Shown piece by piece: positions 24,329 to 34,702 of a stretch of 64,000 nt of DNA. Source of the stretch: Streptomyces showdoensis (GTDB lineage: Bacteria; Actinomycetota; Actinomycetes; Streptomycetales; Streptomycetaceae); assembly GCF_039535475.1 (NCBI RefSeq), contig NZ_BAAAXG010000026.1, positions 4,260,197 through 4,324,196 on the forward strand. The letters are read 5' to 3'. Positions within the stretch are counted from its first letter, which is position 1, and each line of letters starts with the position of its first letter. A program made the translations under genes and the position numbers. The notes beneath the pieces are model-generated. The model made no database searches, was not told the origin of the DNA, and worked only from the letters and a program-made list of their open reading frames with translations.

Positions 24329-25228
24329 GTGGCGCGGCCCGTACAGACACCTGCCGAGGTCCTCGGCATCGAACCGGCCGGGGCCTACCACCGGCTGCTG
24401 CTGAGAGCCCCGGGCGTCGCCGAGGCCGTCCTGCCCGGCCACTTCGTCACGCTGGCCATCGGGGGCCGCGATTCCGCCACGCCGCTGCGCCGCGCGTTCT
24501 CCGTCCACCGCGCCGACCCGGTCGCCGACACGATCGAGCTGGTCTTCGCCGAGCACGGCAGGGGCACCCGCGCGCTCGCCCGGCACCGGCCCGGCGACAC
24601 CGTCGACCTGGTGGGGCCGCTCGGCACCCCCTTCCCGGTCGCCGACGCGCCCGAGACGGCCGTGCTGGTCGCCGGCGGCTACGGCAGCGCGCCGATGTTC
24701 TCCCTCGCCGAGGCGATCCTCGCCCGCGGCGGCCGGGTCGGCTTCGTCCTCGGCGCCGCGACCGCCGACCGGCTCTTCGGCGTGGCGGCCGCCCGGGCCC
24801 TGACCCCGCACGTCGCCGTGGTCACCGACGACGGCTCGTACGGCGCGCGGGGCCGGGCGACCGATCCGCTCGCCGCCATGATCCGGGCCGTCGGCGCGAC
24901 GGTCGTGCACTCCTGCGGGCCGATGCCCATGCTGCGCGCCGTGACCGACGTCGCCGTCGCCGCGGGCGCCCGCAGCCACACCGCCGTCGAGGAGGCGATG
25001 GCCTGCGGCTTCGGCGTCTGCATGAGCTGCGTGCTGCCGGTGGCCGGTGCGGACGGGGCCACCCGGCTGGTCCGGTCCTGCACCGAGGGCCCGGTCTTCG
25101 ACGGCACGACCGTGCGCTGGCCGGAGGCGAGCCCGCCCGAGCCCTCCCCGTCCGTCGAGCCCCGGGAAGTCCGGGAAGTCCGGGAAGTCTGGGAAGTCCG
25201 GGAAGTCCGGGAAGGAGTCCGCTCATGA
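24329..25228 (+). CDS. pyrK: PyrK-like electron transfer subunit (FAD, 2Fe-2S) of a class 1B dihydroorotate dehydrogenase
   Basis: PyrK passes electrons from a class 1B PyrD to NAD+. The 299-residue product has a ferredoxin-reductase-like FAD domain (about 1-100; LRRAFSVHR), an NAD-binding domain (VAGGYGSAPMF), and the four-Cys 2Fe-2S site in ACGFGVCMSC plus SCTEGPVF, the PyrK signature. The C-terminus ends in six 3-residue repeats (REV-type) encoded by a 9-bp tandem array, absent from ordinary PyrK. The GTG at 24329 is the family-like start. The TGA overlaps the next gene's ATG. Confidence 0.85.
   Translation: MARPVQTPAEVLGIEPAGAYHRLLLRAPGVAEAVLPGHFVTLAIGGRDSATPLRRAFSVHRADPVADTIELVFAEHGRGTRALARHRPGDTVDLVGPLGTPFPVADAPETAVLVAGGYGSAPMFSLAEAILARGGRVGFVLGAATADRLFGVAAARALTPHVAVVTDDGSYGARGRATDPLAAMIRAVGATVVHSCGPMPMLRAVTDVAVAAGARSHTAVEEAMACGFGVCMSCVLPVAGADGATRLVRSCTEGPVFDGTTVRWPEASPPEPSPSVEPREVREVREVWEVREVREGVRS
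25162..25215 (+). repeat. 9-bp tandem array at the 3' end of pyrK
   Basis: Six units of CCGGGAAGT run from 25162, with one C-to-T change in the fourth and a final G in the sixth. They encode REV REV REV WEV REV REG just before the stop. Confidence 0.92.
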
Positions 25229-26184
25229 CCGCGCTCGAACCCGCCGATGTCGACATGTCGGCCCCGCTGGGTGAGTCCGTCACCCTCCCCAACCCCGTCG
25301 GCACGGCCTCCGGCTGCGCGGGGTACGGCCGGGAACTCGCCGCCTTCGTCCCGCCGGCCGAGCTCGGCGTCCTCACCACCAAGACCGTCATGGTGCGGCC
25401 CCGTCAGGGCCGCCCCACCCCGCGCATGGCGGAGACGCCCAGCGGCATGCTCAACTCCGTCGGCCTCCAGGGCGCGGGCGTCGACCACCTCGTGACGCGC
25501 GAGCTGCCGTGGCTCGCCGAGCGCGGGGCGCGCGTGCTGGTGTCGGTGGCGGGGGAGCGGCCCGAGGAGTTCGCCGAGGCGGCGGCCCGGCTCACCGGCC
25601 GGCCCGGGGTGGTCGGCGTGGAGGTCAACATCTCCTGCCCCAACGTCGCCGACCGCGGCCTGGTCTTCGCCGCCGACCCGGGGGCCGCCCACGAGGTGGT
25701 GGCCGCGGTACGGGCGGCCACCGACCCGGCCCTGCCGGTCTACGCCAAGCTCACGCCGGACGTGACCTCGATCGTCGACGTCGCGGTGGCCTGCGTCGAG
25801 GCCGGTGCCGACGGACTGTCGATGATCAACACGCTGCTCGGCGCGACGATGGACCTCGACACCCTCAGGCCCGCCCTCGCCGGCGTCACCGGCGGCCTCT
25901 CCGGACCCGCCGTCCGCCCGGTCGCGGTGCGCTGCGTCCACCAGGTGTACGCGGCGATGCGGGACGGCCGCCTCCGGACCGTGCCGATCCTCGGCATGGG
26001 CGGGATCACCTCGGGCGCGGACGCCCTGGAGTTCGCCCTGGCGGGTGCCTCGGGCGTCGCGGTCGGCACCGCGATCTTCACCAACCCGTCGGCGCCGCTC
26101 GACGTGCTGCGCGAACTGCGCCAGGCGCTCGCGGAACGGGGATTCGCCTCGTTCCGGGACGCGGTGGGGTACGCCCACCGCTGA
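25225..26184 (+). CDS. Dihydroorotate dehydrogenase catalytic subunit, class 1 (second DHODH of the cluster)
   Basis: A 319-residue FMN enzyme with SVTLPNPVGTASGCAGYG, the class 1 catalytic Cys in VEVNISCPNV (Ser in class 2), PVYAKLTPDV, and ILGMGGITSGADALEF. Coupled by ATGA overlap to PyrK, it should form a class 1B, NAD-linked complex. This is functionally redundant with the class 2 pyrD 3 kb upstream. A different dihydropyrimidine-type substrate cannot be excluded. From memory, S. coelicolor has pyrF followed directly by sIHF, so this pair looks like an addition. Confidence 0.85.
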   Translation: MTALEPADVDMSAPLGESVTLPNPVGTASGCAGYGRELAAFVPPAELGVLTTKTVMVRPRQGRPTPRMAETPSGMLNSVGLQGAGVDHLVTRELPWLAERGARVLVSVAGERPEEFAEAAARLTGRPGVVGVEVNISCPNVADRGLVFAADPGAAHEVVAAVRAATDPALPVYAKLTPDVTSIVDVAVACVEAGADGLSMINTLLGATMDLDTLRPALAGVTGGLSGPAVRPVAVRCVHQVYAAMRDGRLRTVPILGMGGITSGADALEFALAGASGVAVGTAIFTNPSAPLDVLRELRQALAERGFASFRDAVGYAHR

Positions 26185-26212
26185 TCCGGGCCCGATCAGA
26201 CGCCCGAGGGGA

Positions 26213-26226
26213 GTGTTCCCGAACAC
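26213..26226. promoter_or_regulatory. Palindrome GTGTTC-CC-GAACAC upstream of sIHF
   Basis: Perfect 6-bp arms with a two-base centre, 269 bases ahead of the sIHF start and just after the class 1 dehydrogenase gene. The arm order (GTTC..GAAC) is opposite to the actinobacterial SOS box. Possible operator of unknown protein. Confidence 0.4.
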
Positions 26227-26338
26227 ATCCCGGACGCCGGTCGAGGAGTCCTTGGCGGAATCCTTACCGAAATCCGGGGTGATTTGCCCTAAAAGACCGA
26301 TCCGATGGATGCTGACCTGGAGTTTTCGTCTGTTCTCG

Positions 26339-26367
26339 CTGACTGGAGCGGCCTTGGCCGCTAGTCT
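26339..26367 (+). promoter_or_regulatory. Candidate promoter for sIHF
   Basis: CTGACT (26339-26344) and TAGTCT (26362-26367) are separated by 17 bases and lie about 115 bases ahead of the GTG start, a good vegetative sigma match for Streptomyces. It implies a long 5' leader. Confidence 0.5.
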
Positions 26368-26481
26368 CCGGGGCAGAGTCGGCGTTCGACGTACTCCACG
26401 TCGGTCGCTGCTCCACTGGTGTGGGGCGTGAGCCTCCCACCGGTCCGTATCCGACAGTTCGACATCCGAGGTGACGTAGGC

Positions 26482-26805
26482 GTGGCTCTTCCGCCCCTTA
26501 CCCCTGAACAGCGCGCAGCCGCGCTCGAGAAGGCCGCCGCGGCTCGCCGGGAGCGGGCCGAGGTCAAGAATCGACTCAAGCACTCCGGCGCCTCCCTCCA
26601 CGAGGTCATCAAGTCGGGCCAGGAGAACGACGTCATCGGCAAGATGAAGGTCTCCGCCCTGCTCGAGTCCCTCCCGGGCGTGGGCAAGGTCCGCGCCAAG
26701 CAGATCATGGAGCGCCTGGGCATCTCCGAGAGCCGCCGGGTCCGTGGCCTCGGCTCCAACCAGATCGCCTCCCTGGAGCGCGAGTTCGGCAGCACCGGCG
26801 CCTGA
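26482..26805 (+). CDS. sihf: Actinobacterial integration host factor (sIHF/mIHF)
   Basis: Nucleoid protein needed for normal chromosome compaction and sporulation in Streptomyces. The 107-residue product starts ALPPLTPEQRAAALEKAAAAR, a long basic helix, and has the helix-hairpin-helix SLPGVGKVRAKQIMERLGI and GLGSNQIASLEREF. GTG at 26482 gives exactly the known N-terminus; an in-frame upstream GTG at 26419 would add 21 unrelated residues. A perfect hairpin follows. Confidence 0.96.
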   Translation: MALPPLTPEQRAAALEKAAAARRERAEVKNRLKHSGASLHEVIKSGQENDVIGKMKVSALLESLPGVGKVRAKQIMERLGISESRRVRGLGSNQIASLEREFGSTGA

Positions 26806-26814
26806 CGGCACCCC

Positions 26815-26840
26815 GTGCCCGGGACACGCGTCCCGGGCAC
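26815..26840 (+). terminator. Perfect 11-bp hairpin between sIHF and gmk
   Basis: GTGCCCGGGAC pairs with GTCCCGGGCAC around the loop ACGC. It separates the nucleoid protein transcript from gmk-rpoZ. Confidence 0.8.
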
Positions 26841-26866
26841 ACCGGTAAAGCTGGAATAATCGCTGC

Positions 26867-27430
26867 ATGGCAGCAGAGGTACGTCCGCGGCTGACCGTGC
26901 TCTCCGGCCCCTCAGGGGTGGGCAAGAGCACGGTCGTCGCTCATATGCGCAAGGTCCACCCCGAGGTCTGGCTCTCGGTGTCGGCCACGACACGAAAGCC
27001 CCGCCCCGGCGAGAAGCACGGCGTCCAGTACTTCTTCGTGACGGACGACGAGTTCGACAAGCTGATCGCCAACGGCGAGCTCCTCGAATGGGCCGAGTTC
27101 GCGGGCAACCGCTACGGCACCCCGCGCGGCGCGGTCCTCGACCGCCTGGAGGCCGGCGAGCCGGTCCTCCTGGAGATCGACCTCCAGGGCGCCCGCCAGG
27201 TGAAGGAGTCCATGGACGACTCCCAGCTGGTCTTCCTCGCCCCGCCGAGCTGGGACGAGCTGGTCCGCCGGCTCACCGGCCGCGGCACCGAGTCGCCCGA
27301 GGTCATCGAGCGCCGGCTGGCGGCCGCGAAGGTCGAGCTGGCCGCCGAGTCGGAGTTCGACACCACGCTCGTCAACACCTCCGTCGAGGACGTCGCCCGC
27401 GAGCTGCTAACGTTGATGAACGTTGTCTGA
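26867..27430 (+). CDS. gmk: Guanylate kinase
   Basis: Phosphorylates GMP to GDP. The 187-residue protein has the P-loop [11 protein letters not shown], the GMP-binding [19 protein letters not shown], and DLQGARQVK. The ATG at 26867 gives [16 protein letters not shown], the normal streptomycete N-terminus. rpoZ follows 28 bases after the stop, a conserved actinobacterial pairing. Confidence 0.95.
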   Translation: MAAEVRPRLTVLSGPSGVGKSTVVAHMRKVHPEVWLSVSATTRKPRPGEKHGVQYFFVTDDEFDKLIANGELLEWAEFAGNRYGTPRGAVLDRLEAGEPVLLEIDLQGARQVKESMDDSQLVFLAPPSWDELVRRLTGRGTESPEVIERRLAAAKVELAAESEFDTTLVNTSVEDVARELLTLMNVV

Positions 27431-27458
27431 TCTTTTTTCCATCTTCGGAAGGCAGAGC

Positions 27459-27731
27459 GTGTCCTCTTCCATCACCGCGCCCGAGGGCATCATCAACCCT
27501 CCGATCGACGAGCTGCTCGAGGCGACGGACTCCAAGTACAGCCTCGTGATCTACGCGGCCAAGCGTGCGCGCCAGATCAACGCGTACTACTCGCAGCTGG
27601 GCGAGGGCCTGCTCGAGTACGTGGGTCCGCTCGTCGACACCCACGTCCACGAGAAGCCGCTCTCGATCGCGCTGCGCGAGATCAACGCGGGCCTGCTGAC
27701 CTCCGAGAAGATCGCGGACCCGGCGCAGTAG
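27459..27731 (+). CDS. rpoZ: RNA polymerase omega subunit
   Basis: Assists folding and assembly of RpoC into RNA polymerase. The 90-residue product has [28 protein letters not shown], the omega signature, and the [15 protein letters not shown] tail. The GTG at 27459 with GGAAGG upstream gives the known 90-residue length; an ATG inside the gmk end would add 12 residues and is less likely. An 18-bp hairpin follows. Confidence 0.95.
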   Translation: MSSSITAPEGIINPPIDELLEATDSKYSLVIYAAKRARQINAYYSQLGEGLLEYVGPLVDTHVHEKPLSIALREINAGLLTSEKIADPAQ

Positions 27732-27755
27732 AGCACCAGATCTTGTAACGGTTGT

Positions 27756-27794
27756 CACCACAGGCCCGGCGGAACATCCGCCGGGCCTGTGGTG
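27756..27794 (+). terminator. Perfect 18-bp hairpin after rpoZ
   Basis: CACCACAGGCCCGGCGGA (27756-27773) pairs with bases 27777-27794 around the loop ACA. It lies just ahead of coaBC. Confidence 0.88.
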
Positions 27795-27839
27795 TCTCAT
27801 GGAGTCGTACGCGTCCGAGTGCGGGGAGCAGGGGAAGTC

Positions 27840-29054
27840 GTGGCCAAGCCGAAGGTCGTCCTGGGTGTGAGCGGCGGAATCGCCGCGTACAAGGCGTGCG
27901 AGCTGCTGCGGCGGCTGACCGAGTCCGGCCATGACGTCCGCGTCGTGCCCACCGACTCCGCCCTGCACTTCGTCGGCGCGGCCACCTGGTCCGCGCTGTC
28001 CGGCCACCCGGTCTCCACCGAGGTGTGGGAGTCCGTCCACGAGGTCCCGCACGTCCGCATCGGACAGGGCGCCGACCTGGTCGTCGTCGCCCCTGCCACC
28101 GCCGACATGCTGGCCAAGGCCGCCCACGGACTCGCGGACGACCTGCTCACCAACACGCTGCTCACCGCGCGCTGCCCGGTCGTCTTCGCCCCGGCCATGC
28201 ACACGGAGATGTGGGAGCACCCGGCCACCCAGGAGAACGTGGCGACGCTGCGCCGCCGCGGCGCCGTCGTCATCGAGCCCGCCGTCGGCCGGCTGACCGG
28301 CGTCGACACAGGCAAGGGCCGCCTCCCCGATCCCGGCGAGATCTTCGAGATCTGCCGCAGCGTGCTGGCCCGCGGGGTCACCGACCCCGACCTGGCCGGC
28401 CGCCACGTCGTGGTCAGCGCCGGCGGCACCCGCGAGCCGCTCGACCCGGTCCGCTACCTGGGCAACCGCTCCTCCGGCAAGCAGGGCTACGCCCTCGCCA
28501 AGGCCGCCGCCGCCCGCGGCGCCCGGGTCACCCTGGTGGAGGCCAACACCGGCCTGCCCGACCCGGCCGGCGTCGACGTCGTGCGCGTCGGCACCGCCCT
28601 CCAGCTGCGCGAGGCGGTCCTCAAGGCCGTCGCCGACGCCGACGCCGTCGTGATGGCGGCCGCGGTCGCCGACTTCCGGCCCGCCGCCTACGCCACCGGC
28701 AAGATCAAGAAGACCGACGACGGAGGCTCCCCGACCGTCGAGCTGGTCCGCAACCCCGACATCCTCGCCGAGCTGTCCGCCGAGCGCGCCCTGCCCGGCC
28801 AGGTCGTCGTCGGCTTCGCCGCCGAGACCGACGACGTCCTCGCCAACGGCCGCACGAAGCTGCGCCGCAAGGGCTGCGACCTGCTCGTCGTCAACGAGGT
28901 GGGGGAGCGCAAGACCTTCGGCTCCGAGGAGAACGAGGCCGTGGTCCTCGCCGCCGACGGCACCGAGACCCCGGTCCCGTACGGGCCGAAGGAGGCGCTC
29001 GCGGAGACGGTCTGGGACCTGGTGCTGCCGCGACTGCGCGTGCACCCGTCCTGA
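27840..29054 (+). CDS. coaBC: Bifunctional phosphopantothenoylcysteine decarboxylase / phosphopantothenate-cysteine ligase
   Basis: Carries out two steps of coenzyme A synthesis. Of 404 residues, about 1-180 form the FMN decarboxylase (GVSGGIAAYKACEL, the VVVAPATADMLAK segment, PAMHTEMW), and about 190-404 the CTP-dependent ligase (SAGGTREPLDPVRYLGNRSSGK, AAVADFRP, KIKK). GTG 27840 fits the family start AKPKVVLGVSGGI; an in-frame upstream GTG at 27789 would add 17 residues and lies inside the terminator. Confidence 0.94.
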   Translation: MAKPKVVLGVSGGIAAYKACELLRRLTESGHDVRVVPTDSALHFVGAATWSALSGHPVSTEVWESVHEVPHVRIGQGADLVVVAPATADMLAKAAHGLADDLLTNTLLTARCPVVFAPAMHTEMWEHPATQENVATLRRRGAVVIEPAVGRLTGVDTGKGRLPDPGEIFEICRSVLARGVTDPDLAGRHVVVSAGGTREPLDPVRYLGNRSSGKQGYALAKAAAARGARVTLVEANTGLPDPAGVDVVRVGTALQLREAVLKAVADADAVVMAAAVADFRPAAYATGKIKKTDDGGSPTVELVRNPDILAELSAERALPGQVVVGFAAETDDVLANGRTKLRRKGCDLLVVNEVGERKTFGSEENEAVVLAADGTETPVPYGPKEALAETVWDLVLPRLRVHPS

Positions 29055-29395
29055 CCTCCCGTGTTCTCGCCATCTTCGGTGCCCTCCTGGCAGCGTCGGG
29101 AGGGCGACGGCCGTGACACGGGTGTGACGTGGGTGGCAGATGCGGCCGGGCGGGGTACCCGTCAAGGGAACTGACCGTCCGGTTTTCGTCGCGATGGCGT
29201 ACCCAAAACGACCAATACCGGACAATTTCCCTCGTGTGACGGGCGATTTCCACTCTCCTCCGGGAATCACGTGCCAGGAGTCCTGGCCAGATACCCGATC
29301 GTGACCGATAGACTGTTCTCGGAACGTCGCGGGGCGCAGCCCCCTGCCGGTCCGCATTCGTTGAGCCAGCAGCCGCTGCAACCCCAGGGAGCGTT
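29055..29395. other. Upstream region of metK, noncoding
   Basis: These 341 bases hold no convincing gene. The second half is less GC-rich (for example CCAAAACGACCAATACCGG), as regulatory regions often are. It contains the CCAGGA-G-TCCTGG palindrome and a TAGACT -10. I could not recognise a SAM riboswitch by eye. Confidence 0.55.
29274..29314 (+). promoter_or_regulatory. Palindrome and -10 element for metK
   Basis: CCAGGA-G-TCCTGG (29274-29286) is a perfect 6-bp inverted repeat where a -35 would lie. TAGACT (29309-29314) is a good -10, 82 bases before the GTG. A regulator bound to the palindrome could block the promoter. Confidence 0.4.
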
Positions 29396-30604
<1,209 letters not shown>

Positions 30605-30625
30605 GCCCTGGCCCCCACGGCAGTC

Positions 30626-30667
30626 GCCGAAGGCCCGGCACCCCTCGGGGGGTGCCGGGCCTTCGGC
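30626..30667 (+). terminator. Perfect 19-bp hairpin after metK
   Basis: GCCGAAGGCCCGGCACCCC (30626-30644) pairs with 30649-30667; the loop is TCGG. No U-run. Confidence 0.88.
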
Positions 30668-30709
30668 TCGTCCTCCTGACTGTCGGTGGCGTCTGGTAGG
30701 TATGGGGCT

Positions 30710-32857
30710 GTGAGCAGCGAGAACGAGAAGCCCGAGAAGCCCGAGGGGCACGGGGAGCCCGAGCAGCTCGCGCTCATCCGGGAGACCGTGCGCCAGGCGA
30801 AGGTGCCGCGGGCCAAGCCCCGGACGTGGCGGGGGGCCGCGCTGGCCAAGGAGCTGCCCGTGGCGCGGGTCGTGGTCAACAAGGGCGTGCTCCACCTCGA
30901 CCAGTTCTTCGACTACGCCGTGCCCGAGGAGCTCGACGAGGCCGCGCGGCCGGGGGTGCGGGTGCGGGTGCGGTTCGGGGCCGGGGCGCATCAGGTCAGG
31001 GGCGGGCGGCGCGAGGGCGGGCGGCTCATCGACGGGTTCCTCGTGGAGCGGCGCGCCCACTCGGACTACTCCGGACCGCTCGCCGCGCTCGCCGACGTCG
31101 TCTCGCCCGAGCCCGTGCTCGGCCCCGAGCAGCTCGGGCTCGCCCGCGCGGTGGCCGACCGGTACGCCGGCAGCCTCGCCGACGTGCTCCAGCTCGCCGT
31201 ACCGCCGCGCAACGCCCGCGCCGAGAGCAGGCCCTCGCCCGCCCCCTTGCCGCCCCCGGCCGCGCCCGAGGCGGGGAGCTGGGGGCGGTACGAGCGGGGG
31301 GCCGCGTTCCTGGACTCCCTGGCGCGCGGCGGGGCGCCGCGGGCCGTCTGGAACGCGCTGCCCGGGCCGCACTGGGCCGAGGAGATCGCCCGCGCCGTCG
31401 GCGCCACCCTCGCCTCCGGGCGCGGCGCCCTCGTCGTCGTCCCCGACGGGCGGGCCGTCGACCGTGTGGACCAGGCCCTCACGGCGCTCCTCGGAGAGGG
31501 GCGGCACGCCGTCCTGACCGCCGAGGCCGGGCCCGAGAAGCGGTACGCCCAGTGGCTCGCCGTGCGGCGCGGAGCCGTCCGCGCCGTCGTCGGCACCCGG
31601 GCCGCGATGTTCGCGCCCGTCCGCGACCTCGGGCTCGTCGTCATCTGGGACGACGGCGACACCAGCCACAGCGAGCCGCACGCCCCCCAGCCGCACGCCC
31701 GTGACGTCCTGCTGCTGCGCGCCGCCCACGACCGGTGCGCGTTCCTGCTCGGCTCCACCGGCTGCACCGTCGAGGCCGCCCAGCTCGTCGAGTCCGGCTG
31801 GGCCCGGCCGCTGGCCGCCGGCCGCGATCAGGTGCGGGCCGCCGCCCCCCTCGTACGGACCGTCGGCGACACCGACCTCGCCCGCGACGAGGCCGCCCGC
31901 GCCGCCCGGCTGCCCACGCTCGCCTGGCAGGTCGTCCGCGAAGGGCTGAAGACCGGCCCGGTGCTCGTCCAGGTGCCCCGGCGCGGGTACGTGCCCCGGC
32001 TCGCCTGCGAGCGCTGCCGCACGCCCGCCCGCTGCCGGCACTGCTCCGGGCCCCTGGAGGCCCCCGACCAGCAGGCGCTGACGTGCGGCTGGTGCGGGCG
32101 CGGCGCCGACGACTGGCACTGCGTCGAGTGCGGCTCCACCCGGCTGCGGGCCCAGGTCGTCGGCGCCCGCCGCACGGCCGAGGAGCTCGGCCGGGCCTTC
32201 CCCGCCGTCCCCGTACGCACCTCCGGCCGCGACCACGTCCTCGACCGGGTGCCCGGCCGCCCCGCCCTCGTCGTGAGCACGCCCGGCGCCGAGCCCGTCG
32301 CCGAGGGCGGCTACGCGGCCGCGCTGCTGCTCGACGGCTGGGCCATGCTCGGCCGCCCCGACCTGCGCGCGGGCGAGGAGGCGCTGCGGCGCTGGATCGA
32401 CGCGGCCTCCCTCGTCCGCGGCCAGGAGGAGGGAGGCACCGTCGTGGTCGTAGCCGAGCCCACCCTCCGGCCGGTCCAGGCCCTCGTCCGCTGGGACCCC
32501 GTCGGCCACGCCCAGCGGGAGCTCGCCGAGCGGGCCGAGCTCGGCTTCCCGCCGGTCTCGCGGATGGCCGCCGTCGCCGGCCCCCCGGAGGCCCTCGCGG
32601 CCTTCCTGGCCGCCGCCGCGCTCCCTCCCGACGCCGAGATCCTCGGCCCCGTCCCGCTCCCCGTCACCCGTCCCGGCGGCCCCCGCCGCCCCGGCGACAC
32701 CCCGCCGGGCGAGCAGTGGGAGCGGGCCCTGATCCGCGTCCCGCCGGGCAGCGGCGCGGCCCTGGCCCTGGCCCTGAAGCAGGCACAGGCCTCCCGCCTC
32801 GCGCGGGGCGGGGGCGAGCCGGTGCGGGTGCGGGTGGATCCGCCCGACATCGGCTGA
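30710..32857 (+). CDS. priA: Primosomal protein N' (PriA), helicase motifs lost
   Basis: PriA reloads the replisome at broken forks. The 715-residue product has the N-terminal DNA-binding domain (VVVNKGVLHLDQFFDYAVPEEL) and an intact eight-Cys zinc region (LACERCRTPARCRHC ... CGWCGRG ... HCVECGS). The Walker A motif that should follow the linker is replaced by ALPGPHWAEEIA (about residue 217), and the DEEH box reads DDGD (about 314-317). Actinobacterial PriA is known to lack helicase function, so this is expected. GTG 30710 gives a plausible charged start; a GTG codon upstream at 30686 would add 8 residues. Confidence 0.9.
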   Translation: MSSENEKPEKPEGHGEPEQLALIRETVRQAKVPRAKPRTWRGAALAKELPVARVVVNKGVLHLDQFFDYAVPEELDEAARPGVRVRVRFGAGAHQVRGGRREGGRLIDGFLVERRAHSDYSGPLAALADVVSPEPVLGPEQLGLARAVADRYAGSLADVLQLAVPPRNARAESRPSPAPLPPPAAPEAGSWGRYERGAAFLDSLARGGAPRAVWNALPGPHWAEEIARAVGATLASGRGALVVVPDGRAVDRVDQALTALLGEGRHAVLTAEAGPEKRYAQWLAVRRGAVRAVVGTRAAMFAPVRDLGLVVIWDDGDTSHSEPHAPQPHARDVLLLRAAHDRCAFLLGSTGCTVEAAQLVESGWARPLAAGRDQVRAAAPLVRTVGDTDLARDEAARAARLPTLAWQVVREGLKTGPVLVQVPRRGYVPRLACERCRTPARCRHCSGPLEAPDQQALTCGWCGRGADDWHCVECGSTRLRAQVVGARRTAEELGRAFPAVPVRTSGRDHVLDRVPGRPALVVSTPGAEPVAEGGYAAALLLDGWAMLGRPDLRAGEEALRRWIDAASLVRGQEEGGTVVVVAEPTLRPVQALVRWDPVGHAQRELAERAELGFPPVSRMAAVAGPPEALAAFLAAAALPPDAEILGPVPLPVTRPGGPRRPGDTPPGEQWERALIRVPPGSGAALALALKQAQASRLARGGGEPVRVRVDPPDIG

Positions 32858-32887
32858 GGAGACGGCGGCAGCGGCCCCGCACACGGC

Positions 32888-32930
32888 GGAAGGCCGCCCG
32901 TCGCGGTTCGTGCGCGGCGGGCGGCCTTCC
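32888..32930. terminator. Bidirectional hairpin between priA and the convergent HTH gene
   Basis: GGAAGGCCGCCCG (32888-32900) pairs with CGGGCGGCCTTCC (32918-32930), with further pairing inside. It serves both facing genes. Confidence 0.82.
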
Positions 32931-32944
32931 GGGGTGCTGAGGGG

Positions 32945-33769
<825 letters not shown>

Positions 33770-34702
33770 GTGAAGCTCGTCTTCGCTGGTACCCCCGAGG
33801 TCGCCGTGCCCGCCCTGGACGCCCTGCTCGCCTCCGGGCGGCACGAGGTGGCCGCCGTCGTCACCCGTCCCGACGCGCCCGCGGGCCGTGGGCGGCGGCT
33901 CGTCGCGAGCCCCGTCGCCGAACGGGCGGCGGAGGCCGGGATCGAGATCCTCAAGCCGGAGCGGCCCCGCGACGAGGCCTTCCTCGCCCGGCTGCGCGAG
34001 ATCGCGCCCGACTGCTGCCCGGTCGTCGCCTACGGCGCCCTGCTGCCCCGCGTGGCCCTCGACATCCCCGCGCACGGCTGGGTCAACCTGCACTTCTCGC
34101 TGCTGCCCGCGTGGCGCGGCGCCGCGCCGGTGCAGCACGCCGTGATGTCCGGCGACCAGGTCACCGGCGCCTCGACCTTCCAGATCGAGGAGGGCCTGGA
34201 CTCCGGCCCCGTCTACGGAGTGGTCACCGAGGACGTCCGCCCCACCGACACCAGCGGTGACCTGCTCACCCGGCTCGCCTTCGCGGGCGCCGGGCTGCTC
34301 GCCGCCACCATGGACGGCATCGAGGACGGCTCCCTCAAGGCCGTGCCGCAGCCCGCCGACGGCATCACGCACGCCCCGAAGATCCAGGTCGAGGACGCGC
34401 ACGTCGACTTCGCGGCCCCGGCGCTGCGCGTCGACCGGGTCGTCCGCGGCTGCACCCCGGCCCCCGGCGCCTGGACCCTGTTCCGCGGCGAGCGCCTCAA
34501 GCTGATCCAGGTCGCCCTCGTCCCGGACCGCGCGGAGCCGGCCCCGGGCGAGCTCGTCGTCGGCAAGAACAACGTGTACGTCGGCACCGGCTCCCACGCG
34601 GTCGAGCTGCTGTGGGTCCAGCCCCAGGGCAAGAAGCCGATGAAGGCGGCCGACTGGGCGCGCGGCGTCCGCATCGCGCCCGGGGAGCGGGTCGGGGCGT
34701 GA
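33770..34702 (+). CDS. fmt: Methionyl-tRNA formyltransferase
   Basis: Formylates initiator Met-tRNA using 10-formyl-THF. The 310-residue product has the N-terminal [19 protein letters not shown], the catalytic region [20 protein letters not shown] with its Asn/His, and the C-terminal oligonucleotide-binding domain. The GTG at 33770 gives the usual start; upstream in-frame codons read as low-complexity sequence. rsmB follows after a repeat-rich gap. Confidence 0.95.
   Translation: MKLVFAGTPEVAVPALDALLASGRHEVAAVVTRPDAPAGRGRRLVASPVAERAAEAGIEILKPERPRDEAFLARLREIAPDCCPVVAYGALLPRVALDIPAHGWVNLHFSLLPAWRGAAPVQHAVMSGDQVTGASTFQIEEGLDSGPVYGVVTEDVRPTDTSGDLLTRLAFAGAGLLAATMDGIEDGSLKAVPQPADGITHAPKIQVEDAHVDFAAPALRVDRVVRGCTPAPGAWTLFRGERLKLIQVALVPDRAEPAPGELVVGKNNVYVGTGSHAVELLWVQPQGKKPMKAADWARGVRIAPGERVGA

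Noticed and set aside
25162..25215. CRISPR-like repeats
   Set aside because: Units are contiguous 9-mers in a coding frame, with no spacers and no cas genes in the window.
29055..29395. SAM riboswitch upstream of metK
   Set aside because: I could not find the conserved core of any SAM aptamer class by eye; a covariance-model search would decide it.
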